Origin: Shewanella electrica
GTDB taxonomy: Bacteria; Pseudomonadota; Gammaproteobacteria; Enterobacterales; Shewanellaceae
Direction: 5' to 3'
Length of the DNA stretch: 64,000 nt
Assembly (NCBI RefSeq): GCF_022321485.1
Contig: NZ_JAKOGG010000019.1
Coordinates: 1 to 64,000 of the forward strand
The position numbers and the translations under genes were made by a program. The notes beneath the pieces are model-generated. The model did not search any database, was not told where the DNA came from, and was given only the letters and a program-made list of their open reading frames with translations. Positions 10,157-19,288 of the stretch are shown one piece after another. Numbering within the stretch: the stretch's first letter is position 1; every line of letters begins with the position of its first letter.

Positions 10157-11383
10157 ATGTCTATCGCAAAAACAAATACTCAAGTGAAAAAAGTCGTATT
10201 GGCATATTCCGGCGGCTTGGATACCTCGGCGATTATCCCGTGGCTGAAAGAAACCTATAACAACTGCGAAATCGTCGCGTTCTGTGCTGACGTTGGTCAA
10301 GGCGCGGAAGAACTGGTGGGCTTAGAAGAGAAGGCGCTGGCATCAGGCGCATCTGAATGTTACATCGTCGATTTGAAAGAAGAGTTGGTGAAAGATTACA
10401 TCTACCCAACCATCGCCACTGGCGCAGTGTACGAAGGGACTTACCTGCTGGGTACCTCAATGGCACGGCCAATTATTGCCAAAGCGCAAGTAGAAGTGGC
10501 GCGTAAAGTGGGCGCTGACGCGGTGGCTCACGGTTGTACCGGTAAAGGTAACGACCAAGTACGTTTTGAAGGCTGCTTCGCCGCGCTGGCACCAGATTTG
10601 ACCGTGATTGCGCCATGGCGTGAATGGACCATGGAAAGCCGCGAAGATCTGCTGGCGTACTTGGCTGAACGCAACATCAAAACCACAGCATCAGCGACTA
10701 AGATCTACAGCCGTGATGCCAACGCTTGGCACATCTCTACCGAAGGTGGCGAGCTGGAAAGTACTTGGAACGAACCTTCAAAAGCTGTGTGGACTTGGAC
10801 TGCAGAGCCAGAAGATGCACCCAATGAAGCAGAATACGTCACTGTTAAAGTGGAAAACTGCCGCATCACCGAAGTGAACGGGGAAGCGCTGACACCCTAC
10901 GGCGTGCTGCTGAAATTGAACGAAATCGCTGCGCCCCACGGTGTTGGCCGTATCGATATCACCGAAAACCGTTTGGTGGGCATGAAGTCTCGTGGCTGCT
11001 ACGAAACCCCAGGCGGTACTGTGATGATGGCCGCACTGCGTGCCATTGAAGAGTTGGTGTTGGATAAATCATGCCGCGCATGGCGTGAGCAGATCGCTGG
11101 CCAAATGTCACATCTGGTGTACGACGGTCGTTGGTTTACGCCATTGTGCGAATCATTGGTAGCAGCATCAGAAGCACTGGCGAAAGACGTTAACGGTGAA
11201 GTGGTGTTGAAACTCTACAAAGGCCAAGTCACTGCCGTTAAGAAAAAATCACCTAACAGCCTGTATTCTGAAGCATTTGCTACCTTTGGTGCTGATAATG
11301 TTTACGATCAGAAACACGCTGAAGGCTTTATCCGTCTCTACTCTTTGGCCAGCCGCATCCGCGCACTGAACAGCCAAAAGTAA
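10157..11383 (+). CDS. argG: Argininosuccinate synthase
   Basis: Joins citrulline and aspartate with ATP to give argininosuccinate. 408 aa. The N-terminal ATP-pyrophosphatase loop [26 protein letters not shown] and the NLWHIS-equivalent [13 protein letters not shown] are visible; this short form differs from the longer E. coli ArgG (447 aa). The ATG follows TCAGGAAAT. A strong hairpin with a T run lies between this gene and argH. Confidence 0.97.
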   Translation: MSIAKTNTQVKKVVLAYSGGLDTSAIIPWLKETYNNCEIVAFCADVGQGAEELVGLEEKALASGASECYIVDLKEELVKDYIYPTIATGAVYEGTYLLGTSMARPIIAKAQVEVARKVGADAVAHGCTGKGNDQVRFEGCFAALAPDLTVIAPWREWTMESREDLLAYLAERNIKTTASATKIYSRDANAWHISTEGGELESTWNEPSKAVWTWTAEPEDAPNEAEYVTVKVENCRITEVNGEALTPYGVLLKLNEIAAPHGVGRIDITENRLVGMKSRGCYETPGGTVMMAALRAIEELVLDKSCRAWREQIAGQMSHLVYDGRWFTPLCESLVAASEALAKDVNGEVVLKLYKGQVTAVKKKSPNSLYSEAFATFGADNVYDQKHAEGFIRLYSLASRIRALNSQK

Positions 11384-11398
11384 CCGAATAAAGCGCAA

Positions 11399-11420
11399 GG
11401 GCGCCGCGGCGCCCTTTTTT
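11399..11420 (+). terminator. Intra-operon terminator between argG and argH
   Basis: Perfect GGGCGCC / GGCGCCC stem followed by six T residues, 16 bases after the argG stop. It looks fully functional, so argH expression should depend on read-through or on its own promoter. Confidence 0.9.
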
Positions 11421-11446
11421 ATTGAACCGAATACGAGGGATTTATC

Positions 11447-12808
11447 ATGGCGTTATGGGGTGGCAGATTCAGCGGTCCTAGCAGCGAGCTGTTTCAACTG
11501 TTCAATGACTCTTTGCCAGTGGATTATCGACTGGTAGAACAAGACATTCAGGGCTCAGTCGCTTGGGCTACAGCGATTGCCAGCGTCGGCATTTTGACCA
11601 GCGATGAGCTAACGGCATTGCATCAAGCGTTGGCCGAACTTCTGGATGAAGTGCGCGCTGAACCAACACAAATTGTCGCTTCCGGCGCAGAAGATATTCA
11701 CAGCTTTGTCGAACAAAAGCTGATTGAGAAAGTCGGTGATCTCGGTAAAAAACTGCACACTGGCCGCTCGCGTAACGACCAAGTGGCGACTGACCTGAAA
11801 CTCTGGTGCAAAGAGGAAGGCGCGGCGGTACTTGAGCTGCTACAAGGTCTACGCCAAGAGATGCTCGCCGTTGCTGCGCGTGAAGTCGACGCGGTTATGC
11901 CGGGCTACACTCACCTGCAACGGGCGCAACCGGTGACCTTTGGGCATTGGGCTTTGGCGTATGTAGAGATGTTTGAGCGCGATATTTCGCGCCTCGAAGA
12001 CACTATGAACCGCCTCAATACTTGCCCACTCGGCAGTGGTGCGCTGGCTGGTACCGCTTATGCGATTGACCGTTATGCGCTGGCGAAAAGCCTCAACTTT
12101 GCCGCGCCGACGCTAAACAGCTTAGATAGTGTGTCGGATCGTGACCACGTAGTTGAACTGTGCTCCAACGCCTCAATCAGCATGCTGCACTTGAGCCGCA
12201 TGGCGGAAGATATGATCTTCTTCAACTCTGGCGAAGCGAACTTTATCGAATTGGCGGACAACGTCACCTCTGGCTCATCCTTGATGCCACAGAAGAAAAA
12301 CCCCGATGCGCTGGAGCTGATCCGCGGTAAAGCGGGGCGGGTTTATGGCTCGCTGGTAGGCATTCTCACCACCATGAAAGCACTGCCGCTGGCGTACAAC
12401 AAAGACATGCAGGAAGACAAAGAAGGGCTGTTTGATGTGATCGACAGCTGGAGCTTGTGTCTGAAAATGGCGGCGTTGGTGCTCGAAGGCGTAAAAGTGA
12501 ACCGTGACAACGCCCGTACTGCGGCGCAGCAAGGTTATGCTAACGCCACTGAACTGGCCGATTATTTGGTGAGTAAAGGCATGCCGTTCCGCGAAGCGCA
12601 CCATGTGGTGGGTGAAGTGGTGGTGCAAGCCATTAGCGAAGGCAAAGCGATTGAAGAGTTGCCGCTGGCGCAACTGCAAGGCTTTGCGGCAGTGATTAGC
12701 GACGATGTTTATCCGAACTTGACCATTGAAGCCTGCTTAGAAAAACGCGATGTGCTGGGTGGTACGGCGGTTAATCAAGTCAAAGCCGCGCTAGCTGCTA
12801 AAAAGTAA
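11447..12808 (+). CDS. argH: Argininosuccinate lyase
   Basis: Cleaves argininosuccinate to arginine and fumarate. 453 aa (E. coli 457). Fumarase/aspartase superfamily signature [12 protein letters not shown], plus [13 protein letters not shown] and the [16 protein letters not shown]-like block near 305-325. Alone at the end of the arginine cluster, it is not fused to argA, whereas some marine gammaproteobacteria carry an ArgH-ArgA fusion. The start ATG follows ACGAGGGATT. Confidence 0.97.
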   Translation: MALWGGRFSGPSSELFQLFNDSLPVDYRLVEQDIQGSVAWATAIASVGILTSDELTALHQALAELLDEVRAEPTQIVASGAEDIHSFVEQKLIEKVGDLGKKLHTGRSRNDQVATDLKLWCKEEGAAVLELLQGLRQEMLAVAAREVDAVMPGYTHLQRAQPVTFGHWALAYVEMFERDISRLEDTMNRLNTCPLGSGALAGTAYAIDRYALAKSLNFAAPTLNSLDSVSDRDHVVELCSNASISMLHLSRMAEDMIFFNSGEANFIELADNVTSGSSLMPQKKNPDALELIRGKAGRVYGSLVGILTTMKALPLAYNKDMQEDKEGLFDVIDSWSLCLKMAALVLEGVKVNRDNARTAAQQGYANATELADYLVSKGMPFREAHHVVGEVVVQAISEGKAIEELPLAQLQGFAAVISDDVYPNLTIEACLEKRDVLGGTAVNQVKAALAAKK

Positions 12809-12821
12809 CAGACTGATAAAA

Positions 12822-12854
12822 AACAAAAAGCACGCTAAATTAGCGTGCTTTTTT
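12822..12854. terminator. Bidirectional terminator between argH and rsd
   Basis: AGCACGCTAA / TTAGCGTGCT stem flanked by an A run and a T run, between two convergent genes. Confidence 0.92.
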
Positions 12855-12879
12855 GTACGGTAAATTCAGGCGCTAACGG

Positions 12880-13371
12880 TTATCCCGCTGCGACAGCCTC
12901 AGTGCTTTCATCGCGCTTAATGCGATAGGTGTACAAGGTTTGCAGCAATTTATCTTCCAGCGCAAAGCGGGTTTCCATGGTGTCACCCAACTGGGCTAAA
13001 TCTTGGTCGAGTGCCAGCAGCATGTCATCGTTTTCAGCGTTGGAGTAGGTATCAATAAAATCGAGCAGACTGTCGGTGGTTTCGAGCACCTCGGGCATCA
13101 GCCTATCGGTAATGGCCGAGCCTTCAGGGAAGGAGTGCATAATGTGGTTGATAATGCGGAAGTGGCATTCTGAGATGTAATCCACCATGTGGTCACAGAA
13201 AATATGCACTTGCTGAATCCCCGGCAGGGATTTTTCAGCCACGCCGCACGGCGATAATCCCGCCAGTTTGAAATACTGGATCAGCAGTTCTCTGCGGGTT
13301 TGCAACCAACGGTCGATTAAGCGGCTTTCACCACCCCATTTTTCTTCGGCTTGAGCGAGTTTTTTCAGCAT
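12880..13371 (-). CDS. rsd: Rsd/AlgQ anti-sigma-70 factor
   Basis: 163 aa, all helical in appearance, matching E. coli Rsd (158 aa): LIDRWLQTRRELLIQYFKLAG near the N-terminus, FCDHMVDYISECHFRI and the conserved TRFALEDKLLQTL near the C-terminus. Rsd binds free sigma-70 and shifts RNA polymerase toward alternative sigma factors in stationary phase. As in E. coli it neighbours hemE. It is transcribed on the minus strand, and a candidate small RNA on the same strand ends 233 bases upstream. Confidence 0.92.
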   Translation of the reverse strand: MLKKLAQAEEKWGGESRLIDRWLQTRRELLIQYFKLAGLSPCGVAEKSLPGIQQVHIFCDHMVDYISECHFRIINHIMHSFPEGSAITDRLMPEVLETTDSLLDFIDTYSNAENDDMLLALDQDLAQLGDTMETRFALEDKLLQTLYTYRIKRDESTEAVAAG

Positions 13372-13603
13372 ATTGAGACTCCTTACCGCCTTGATAGATT
13401 AAATTTAGGCGAGTTAGCCTCACCTTGGCAACCTTTGTTGACTCATCGGACGACTATACATTGTACGGGTGTGGTTCGCCCAACATGCTTGCTGGACGGC
13501 AGCTCGGTGTTGTTGGTGGCGAATCACGATACGGCACATCATCTGTCTTACCTTAATCACGCTCTGCTTGCTGTAAAAATAACCAGCAAAGATTAACAGC
13601 CCT

Positions 13604-13643
13604 AAAAAATAAAAAGCCCAGCGGCAGATAACTACAGCTGGGC
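13604..13643 (-). terminator. Terminator of the candidate small RNA
   Basis: Minus-strand stem GCCCAGC / GCTGGGC with a 14-base loop and a T5-A-T6 tail. No protein gene on this strand lies just upstream to need it. Confidence 0.8.
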
Positions 13644-13699
13644 GAGGAAATTTTTAACGGGCTCGATGTGACGAGCTTCTTGATTGTTCTTGCTAGCGC
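13604..13699 (-). ncRNA. Candidate small regulatory RNA, about 96 nt
   Basis: On the minus strand a near-consensus promoter (TTGCAC, 17 bases, TATAAA) is followed about 7 bases later by a potential start at 13699. The transcript would hold a 5-bp hairpin (13661-13665 / 13672-13676, loop 6), an A/U-rich single-stranded stretch suited to Hfq binding, and a strong terminator stem (13616-13622 / 13637-13643) ending in T5-A-T6. No open frame with a ribosome site is present. I do not recognise it as RyhB, Spot 42, GcvB or CsrB. Confidence 0.65.
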
Positions 13700-13705
13700 A
13701 GAATT

Positions 13706-13734
13706 TTTATACCAAAGCGAGGGAACTGGTGCAA
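13706..13734 (-). promoter_or_regulatory. Sigma-70 promoter of the candidate small RNA
   Basis: Reading the minus strand: -35 TTGCAC (13734-13729), exactly 17 bases, -10 TATAAA (13711-13706). It is among the best promoter matches noticed in the window. Confidence 0.7.
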
Positions 13735-13955
13735 CTGTTTTTGGTCTTAAGTGGGCTTAGTCTGTGTCACTTTCCGCTATTTTATGCCAGTCCGTGATCT
13801 GCCATTCAAAACCATGCATTGTGTGAAATTTCATCGAATTGGCCTATTCATGGTTGATGGTCACAGAAATACCGCGTTTCGGGTTACATTAGCGCAGCAA
13901 ATGCTAAACTAGCGCCCCAGCACAACCAACCCAAAGCAACTCAAGGGACAGCCAA

Positions 13956-15020
13956 ATGGCAGAATTGAAGAATGATCGTTATTTGCGTGCACTGCTGAAA
14001 CAACCAGTGGACGTAACGCCTGTATGGATGATGCGCCAAGCTGGCCGTTATCTGCCTGAATATAAAGCAACTCGTGCGCAAGCGGGTGATTTTATGTCAC
14101 TGTGCCGCAACGCTGATTTGGCTTGCGAAGTGACCCTGCAACCACTGCGTCGTTATGATTTAGATGCAGCGATTCTGTTCTCAGACATTCTGACTGTGCC
14201 AGATGCAATGGGCTTAGGTTTGTTCTTCGAAGCGGGCGAAGGTCCACGCTTTGAACGTAAAGCTAACACTATCGACACCATTAAAGCGCTGCCAATTCCT
14301 GATCCAGAAGATGAGCTGGGTTACGTGATGAAAGCGGTTAGCACCATCCGCCGCGAACTGAACGGCGCAGTGCCATTGATTGGTTTCTCTGGTTCACCTT
14401 GGACGCTGGCAACTTACATGGTGGAAGGCGGTTCAAGCAAAGCGTTTGAACAGATCAAACGTATGATGTACTCAGAGCCAGCGGCACTGCATATGTTGTT
14501 AGACAAACTGGCCGATTCGGTCACTTTGTACTTGAATGCGCAGATTGCTAACGGTGCGCAAGCCGTGATGATCTTTGACTCATGGGGAGGTGCACTGTCG
14601 CACGCGGCCTACCGTGAATTCTCCCTGCGTTACATGCAGAAAATCATCAACGGTCTGACCCGCGAAGCAGAAGGCCGCCGTGTACCAGTGACCCTGTTCA
14701 CCAAAGGTGGCGGTTTGTGGTTGGAAGCGATGGCAGAAACTGGTGCCGATGCACTGGGTCTGGACTGGACTATCGACATCGCTGATGCACGTCGTCGCGT
14801 GGGTGACAAAGTGGCGCTGCAAGGCAACATGGACCCATCAGCCCTGTACGCCCCAATTCCGCGTATTGAAGAAGAGGTGGCCAATATTCTGGCGGGCTAC
14901 GGTGAAGGTACTGGCCACGTATTCAACTTGGGCCACGGTATTCACCAGCACGTTGATCCAGAACATGCCGGCGCATTTGTGAAGTCAGTCCACGAGCTGT
15001 CACGTAAGTATCACAAATAA
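13956..15020 (+). CDS. hemE: Uroporphyrinogen decarboxylase
   Basis: Removes four carboxyl groups from uroporphyrinogen III to give coproporphyrinogen III in haem synthesis. 354 aa, same as E. coli. The N-terminal signature [15 protein letters not shown], the aspartate-containing [27 protein letters not shown] and the C-terminal [13 protein letters not shown] are all present. The ATG follows CAAGGGACAGCCAA. It is a single-gene unit between an upstream regulatory gap and its own terminator. Confidence 0.97.
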   Translation: MAELKNDRYLRALLKQPVDVTPVWMMRQAGRYLPEYKATRAQAGDFMSLCRNADLACEVTLQPLRRYDLDAAILFSDILTVPDAMGLGLFFEAGEGPRFERKANTIDTIKALPIPDPEDELGYVMKAVSTIRRELNGAVPLIGFSGSPWTLATYMVEGGSSKAFEQIKRMMYSEPAALHMLLDKLADSVTLYLNAQIANGAQAVMIFDSWGGALSHAAYREFSLRYMQKIINGLTREAEGRRVPVTLFTKGGGLWLEAMAETGADALGLDWTIDIADARRRVGDKVALQGNMDPSALYAPIPRIEEEVANILAGYGEGTGHVFNLGHGIHQHVDPEHAGAFVKSVHELSRKYHK

Positions 15021-15044
15021 GTTGTACGCTGTTTAACGCTCGGT

Positions 15045-15073
15045 AAAGCCTCCTTTTTGGAGGCTTTTTTGTT
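15045..15073 (+). terminator. Rho-independent terminator after hemE
   Basis: AAAGCCTCC / GGAGGCTTT with a T5 loop and a continuing T run, 25 bases after the stop. Confidence 0.92.
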
Positions 15074-15280
15074 TTTTTAAGCATAATTTAAGCGCCAGAG
15101 GTTCAATCTGCTGTGCTAAATCAATAAAATATGCTCTCATTTTGGGCATGCTTTACCCAGTTTTTGTAAAGCGTAGTAAACGGATTTTCTAGGAACATTC
15201 CTAGGGCTAAGGTGGCCCGTCTTATCAGTGATATGGCGTTATCTTGTAGGCGGTACTGATGCAGTTGGTGGGCTCACTCT

Positions 15281-17857
15281 ATGTTGTTTAGCGATAGAAT
15301 TCGCACCTTTATATTATTTTTCTGTGTTCCTGCGTTATTTGCCGTGACCTATGGTTTACATCAATGGTTTGAATACCGCATCGACAATCAGAGAACGCAG
15401 ACTCAAGCGCTAGAAAATCAGCGTATTGTTAACCATTTTGAAGCTGACTCACGTCGGCTGTTGTTGTTGGCGCAACTGTATGCGACCAATGTTGACGATG
15501 CACAACGGCAGCCGTTGTGGCAAGTACCGCTAGTGCAACGAGATGTCCAAGTATTCCACCTGCAAGATAACACGCTTACACCACTCGGTAGCGACGGTCC
15601 CATCGATGCGTCGTTGCAACAAGCCATTCTGAAACTTCATTCTCTTGGGCAATACGGTTTTGGTGCCTCCTTGCTTAACCAACTGCCGTTAGCCATTGGC
15701 TACCAACGCCTAGATGATGGTCACTATATTGTGGTCGTGCGTCAGTTGTCGGCGCTGTACTTTAATAGCTTGCGCCAAGGGGAACTCACCGACAGTATCG
15801 CGTTAGAAGCCGCCAATAGTGCCCAACTACTTGGTAGTGCGGAGCAGCAGATTAGCCACGTCGCAGTAACGTCTGTTTCAGGTTTTCCATTGATGTTGGC
15901 TATCCAACATCAACCCGACAGATATGCGGCCATGGCGTGGCACAATACCGCCATGGTGCTCGGTCTTTGCATCGGCGGCTTATTGATTTTGTGGCTCGGT
16001 TACTTATGGCTGCGGCGTTATCTATTAGCGCCGTTTGCGTCATTAATGCAGCAAATTCAAACGATTGATCCGACCTCGGCGCAGATGACCTCGCTCCATG
16101 TTGGTCCGCAAGAGTTGCACGCGCTGAGCGACAGCATCAATAGCTTACTGACAGGGTTCTCGCATCATCGTGCTCGGGCGCGCATTACCTTAGCCGCGAT
16201 TGCTGAAGCGGTGATCGTGACTGATCGCCAGTCGGTCGTGACTTATATGAATCCTCAAGCCGAGAAACTGTTGCAGATTGTTTTGTCACCAGAGCGGAAG
16301 ACAACCATCGGCAATCTGCTCAATATTGATAACAGCCTCGATGCTGAGTTGCAGCAGTTTATGGCATCGGCGAGCCAGTCGATTGAACATCGCAAAATGC
16401 GCCTGCAACTTAAGCACACCTGTGTGCTTGACCGCGCGCTCACCAACTTGCGCGATCCGCAAGGCAACGTGATTGGTTCGGTGATGGTGCTGCGAGATAT
16501 CACCGCCGAAGAAAAACTCAAGCTTGAACTAAGACGTCGCGCCAACAACGACGCCACTACAGGTTTGCTCAATCGCCATGCGTTTGAGAGCCAACTTCCC
16601 AGCTACATTAATCATGCGCGTTCTATTGCTGTGTGTTATCTCGATTTAGAGCAATTTAAATTGATCAACGATAACTGTGGCCATGTGGCTGGTGACCGCA
16701 TGTTGGCGCTGGTCGCCAAGGCGATGACCAGCGTTATTGGTAAACATGGGTTGCTCGCGCGTTTAGGTGGCGATGAATTTGGTTTGGTATTACGTGATTT
16801 CTCCGCCGTGGCCGTTGCACGCTTGTTGAAGAAAGTGTCACAACAGGTGGCGATGCAGGCGGTACACCATGAGGGCGTACATTATCGCGTCGGGGTCAGT
16901 ATCGGGGTGGCGTTTTATCATGGTCATCAGCCTGAAACTCACGAACTGCTGAAAGATGCCGACATCGCCTGTATTGCGGCCAAGCGCAAAGGCTCCAATA
17001 AAATCCATTTCTATGATCAGCACGATCAACAACTCAGCTACGAGCGTAATGCGCCTAAGTGGGCACATCGTATTACCCAAGCGATTGAAACGCGAGAGTT
17101 GATGTTGTACTTCCAACCGATACGTTCGCTCAACGGCGTCAGTAAACGCCAACGGTTAGAGATCTTGTTACGCATTAAAGGCGAACAAGGGCGTGTGTTG
17201 CCGCCAGCGCAGTTTATTGCGGCGGCGGAGCGGTTTAAGTTGATGCCTGATGTTGATAAAGAGGTGATCCGCAAAGCGTTCGAATGGTTGTCGCAGCACC
17301 GCGAGGTGATTGGCACCATTTCGCTGTCGATCAACCTGTCGGCGAACAGTTTAGGCGCCGATGGCATGATGGAATACATTGCTGATCAGCAATTGATGTT
17401 TGATGTGCCAAGTAGCTGTATCTGCTTTGAAATTACCGAAACCAGCGCCATTCAAAACCGTCAAAAGGCGATGCAGATGCTGGATCAACTGCGCAAACTT
17501 GGCTTCTCCTTGGCATTGGATGACTTTGGTAGCGGTTTTGCGTCTTACGGTTATCTGCGCGAATTGCCGGTGGATTACGTCAAAATTGATGGCTGTTTTG
17601 TCCGCCAAATTGCCACCAATGCGCGTGATTTTGCCATCGTAAAATCGATTCACGATGTGTGCTGCACTATGGGCGTTGAAACCGTGGCGGAGTTTGTTGA
17701 AAGCAGCGAGATTATCGACAGGCTCAACGAAATTGGTATCAACTACGCGCAGGGTTACGCTATCGGCCGACCAAAGCCGCTGGAGCAATATCAGCATGGT
17801 TTGCGAGTGGTGGGCGCACAGGTCAGCCAACTACATGGTCAGGCGGTTAACGAATAG
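15281..17857 (+). CDS. pdeB: PAS-GGDEF-EAL membrane protein, PdeB-like c-di-GMP phosphodiesterase
   Basis: 858 aa. One membrane helix at 7-25, a periplasmic sensor region to about 220, a second helix at about 224-245, then a HAMP-like linker, PAS (about 300-415), GGDEF (about 420-580) and EAL (about 595-845). The GGDEF signature (496-500) is intact, but the usual RxxD inhibitory site before it is absent. The EAL domain keeps its metal and catalytic residues: EILLR (627-631), NLSANS, EITET, DDFGSG (747-752), KIDG and the late glutamate in VAEFVE. It should therefore hydrolyse c-di-GMP, with GGDEF possibly regulatory. Position between hemE and purD matches Shewanella oneidensis PdeB, which affects motility and sulfate metabolism. 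Start chosen by the intact first helix. Confidence 0.88.
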   Translation: MLFSDRIRTFILFFCVPALFAVTYGLHQWFEYRIDNQRTQTQALENQRIVNHFEADSRRLLLLAQLYATNVDDAQRQPLWQVPLVQRDVQVFHLQDNTLTPLGSDGPIDASLQQAILKLHSLGQYGFGASLLNQLPLAIGYQRLDDGHYIVVVRQLSALYFNSLRQGELTDSIALEAANSAQLLGSAEQQISHVAVTSVSGFPLMLAIQHQPDRYAAMAWHNTAMVLGLCIGGLLILWLGYLWLRRYLLAPFASLMQQIQTIDPTSAQMTSLHVGPQELHALSDSINSLLTGFSHHRARARITLAAIAEAVIVTDRQSVVTYMNPQAEKLLQIVLSPERKTTIGNLLNIDNSLDAELQQFMASASQSIEHRKMRLQLKHTCVLDRALTNLRDPQGNVIGSVMVLRDITAEEKLKLELRRRANNDATTGLLNRHAFESQLPSYINHARSIAVCYLDLEQFKLINDNCGHVAGDRMLALVAKAMTSVIGKHGLLARLGGDEFGLVLRDFSAVAVARLLKKVSQQVAMQAVHHEGVHYRVGVSIGVAFYHGHQPETHELLKDADIACIAAKRKGSNKIHFYDQHDQQLSYERNAPKWAHRITQAIETRELMLYFQPIRSLNGVSKRQRLEILLRIKGEQGRVLPPAQFIAAAERFKLMPDVDKEVIRKAFEWLSQHREVIGTISLSINLSANSLGADGMMEYIADQQLMFDVPSSCICFEITETSAIQNRQKAMQMLDQLRKLGFSLALDDFGSGFASYGYLRELPVDYVKIDGCFVRQIATNARDFAIVKSIHDVCCTMGVETVAEFVESSEIIDRLNEIGINYAQGYAIGRPKPLEQYQHGLRVVGAQVSQLHGQAVNE

Positions 17858-17885
17858 CTTTTTTTTGGATGACCTAACAGACAAC

Positions 17886-17912
17886 AAAAACGGCGCTCGA
17901 TGCGCCGTTTTT
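17886..17912. terminator. Bidirectional terminator between pdeB and purD
   Basis: AAAAACGGCGC / GCGCCGTTTTT with a TCGAT loop between convergent genes. Confidence 0.92.
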
Positions 17913-17938
17913 ATTGATGGGATTTCGTCAACGTAAGA

Positions 17939-19237
17939 CTATTTCCCTTGCTCGCGAGCAATGGCGCGATAGCCGATATCGGTACGGAAATACACGTCAT
18001 CCCAGTGGATTTCATTCACCAGAGTGTAGGCGGCTTTTTGCGCTTCAGTCACTGTGTTACCCAGCGCCGTTGCGCACAACACGCGACCGCCTGCCGTTAC
18101 TACGTGTGCGCCGTCCAGCTTAGTACCAGCGTGGAATACTTTAGCGTTGGTATCACCCAGTGACAGCCCTTCAATCACGTCACCTTTGCGATATTCGTCA
18201 GGGTAGCCGCCCGCTGCCAATACCACGCCAACCGCTGCGCGGTCATCGTATTCAGCGGTCACTTTATCCAGCTCGCCTTTACAGCCAGCCAAACACAGCG
18301 CTACCAAGTCTGATTTTAGGCGCATCATGATCGGTTGGGTTTCTGGGTCGCCGAAGCGGCAGTTGTATTCCAGCACTTTGGCGGTGCCGTCTGGCGCAAT
18401 CATCAAACCGGCGTACAAAAAGCCAGTGTACACGTTGCCTTCAGCCGCCATGCCATCCACGGTTGGGCGAATCACGTTTGCTACCACCCAATCGTGAATA
18501 TCTTGGGTGACGACTGGTGCTGGTGAGTAAGCGCCCATGCCGCCGGTGTTCGGGCCGTTGTCGGCGTTGTCGCGTGCTTTATGATCTTGGCTGGTGGCCA
18601 TTGGCAGAATGTTTTTGCCATCGACCATCACGATAAAGCTAGCTTCTTCGCCTTTAAGGAACTCTTCGATAACCACGCGCGAACCGGCTTCACCGAATTT
18701 GTTGCCTGCCAGCATATCTTCAATCGCCGCATCGGCTTCGGCTTGGTCTTGTGCGATGATCACGCCTTTACCTGCTGCTAAGCCATCAGCTTTGATAACC
18801 ACCGGGAAACCGGTTGCTGCTGCTAACTCTGCCGCGTAGGCTTTGGCTGGCGCGATTTCAGTCAGGTTTTTATAAGCCGCGGTTGGAATGTTGTGGCGTG
18901 CCAAAAAGTCTTTGGTGAACGCTTTAGAGCCTTCCAGCTGCGCAGCCGCTTGAGTTGGGCCAAAGATGTTGAGACCGGCGGCGCGGAACGCATCCACCAC
19001 ACCAATCACCAATGGCGCTTCTGGGCCAACAATGGTCAGCTCAACCGCATTTTCTTGGGCAAAGGCCAACAGCGCTGGCACGTCAGTGGCGCTAATGTCG
19101 ATGTTTTGCAGTTTCGGTTCGTGGGCGGTGCCGGCGTTACCCGGTGCGACAAACACCACTTCTACATCGTTGTTTTGTGCCGCTTTCCACGCTAAGGCGT
19201 GTTCACGACCGCCACCACCAATAACAAGAACTTTCAT
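17939..19237 (-). CDS. purD: Phosphoribosylamine-glycine ligase (GAR synthetase)
   Basis: ATP-dependent addition of glycine to phosphoribosylamine, second step of purine synthesis. 432 aa, near E. coli PurD (429). ATP-grasp protein: N-terminal VIGGGGREHALAWK, KADGLAAGKGVIIA, and the family signature RFGDPETQPIM near 290-300. Second gene of a purH-purD pair, 51 bases after purH; the gap holds a small hairpin. Confidence 0.97.
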   Translation of the reverse strand: MKVLVIGGGGREHALAWKAAQNNDVEVVFVAPGNAGTAHEPKLQNIDISATDVPALLAFAQENAVELTIVGPEAPLVIGVVDAFRAAGLNIFGPTQAAAQLEGSKAFTKDFLARHNIPTAAYKNLTEIAPAKAYAAELAAATGFPVVIKADGLAAGKGVIIAQDQAEADAAIEDMLAGNKFGEAGSRVVIEEFLKGEEASFIVMVDGKNILPMATSQDHKARDNADNGPNTGGMGAYSPAPVVTQDIHDWVVANVIRPTVDGMAAEGNVYTGFLYAGLMIAPDGTAKVLEYNCRFGDPETQPIMMRLKSDLVALCLAGCKGELDKVTAEYDDRAAVGVVLAAGGYPDEYRKGDVIEGLSLGDTNAKVFHAGTKLDGAHVVTAGGRVLCATALGNTVTEAQKAAYTLVNEIHWDDVYFRTDIGYRAIAREQGK

Positions 19238-19258
19238 AGAGTTATCCCTTCGCTGAAA

Positions 19259-19280
19259 CGGCAGCGTGTCAACGCTGCCG
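19259..19280 (-). other. Intercistronic hairpin purH-purD
   Basis: Perfect 8-bp stem CGGCAGCG / CGCTGCCG with a 6-base loop. No proper T run follows, so it may stabilise or process the mRNA rather than terminate it. Confidence 0.45.
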
Positions 19281-19288
19281 GCAAAATC

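Larger units (their letters stand above)
13372..13955. other. rsd-hemE intergenic region
   Basis: 584 bases without a believable protein gene. The middle carries a minus-strand promoter, hairpin and terminator that together look like a small RNA (13604-13699). The rest should hold the rsd and hemE promoters. The frame at 13351-13596 overlaps the rsd start and has no ribosome site. Confidence 0.7.

Noticed and set aside
13351-13596. 81-codon plus-strand frame over the rsd start
   Set aside because: No ribosome site, overlaps rsd antisense, and its sequence has no protein-like pattern.
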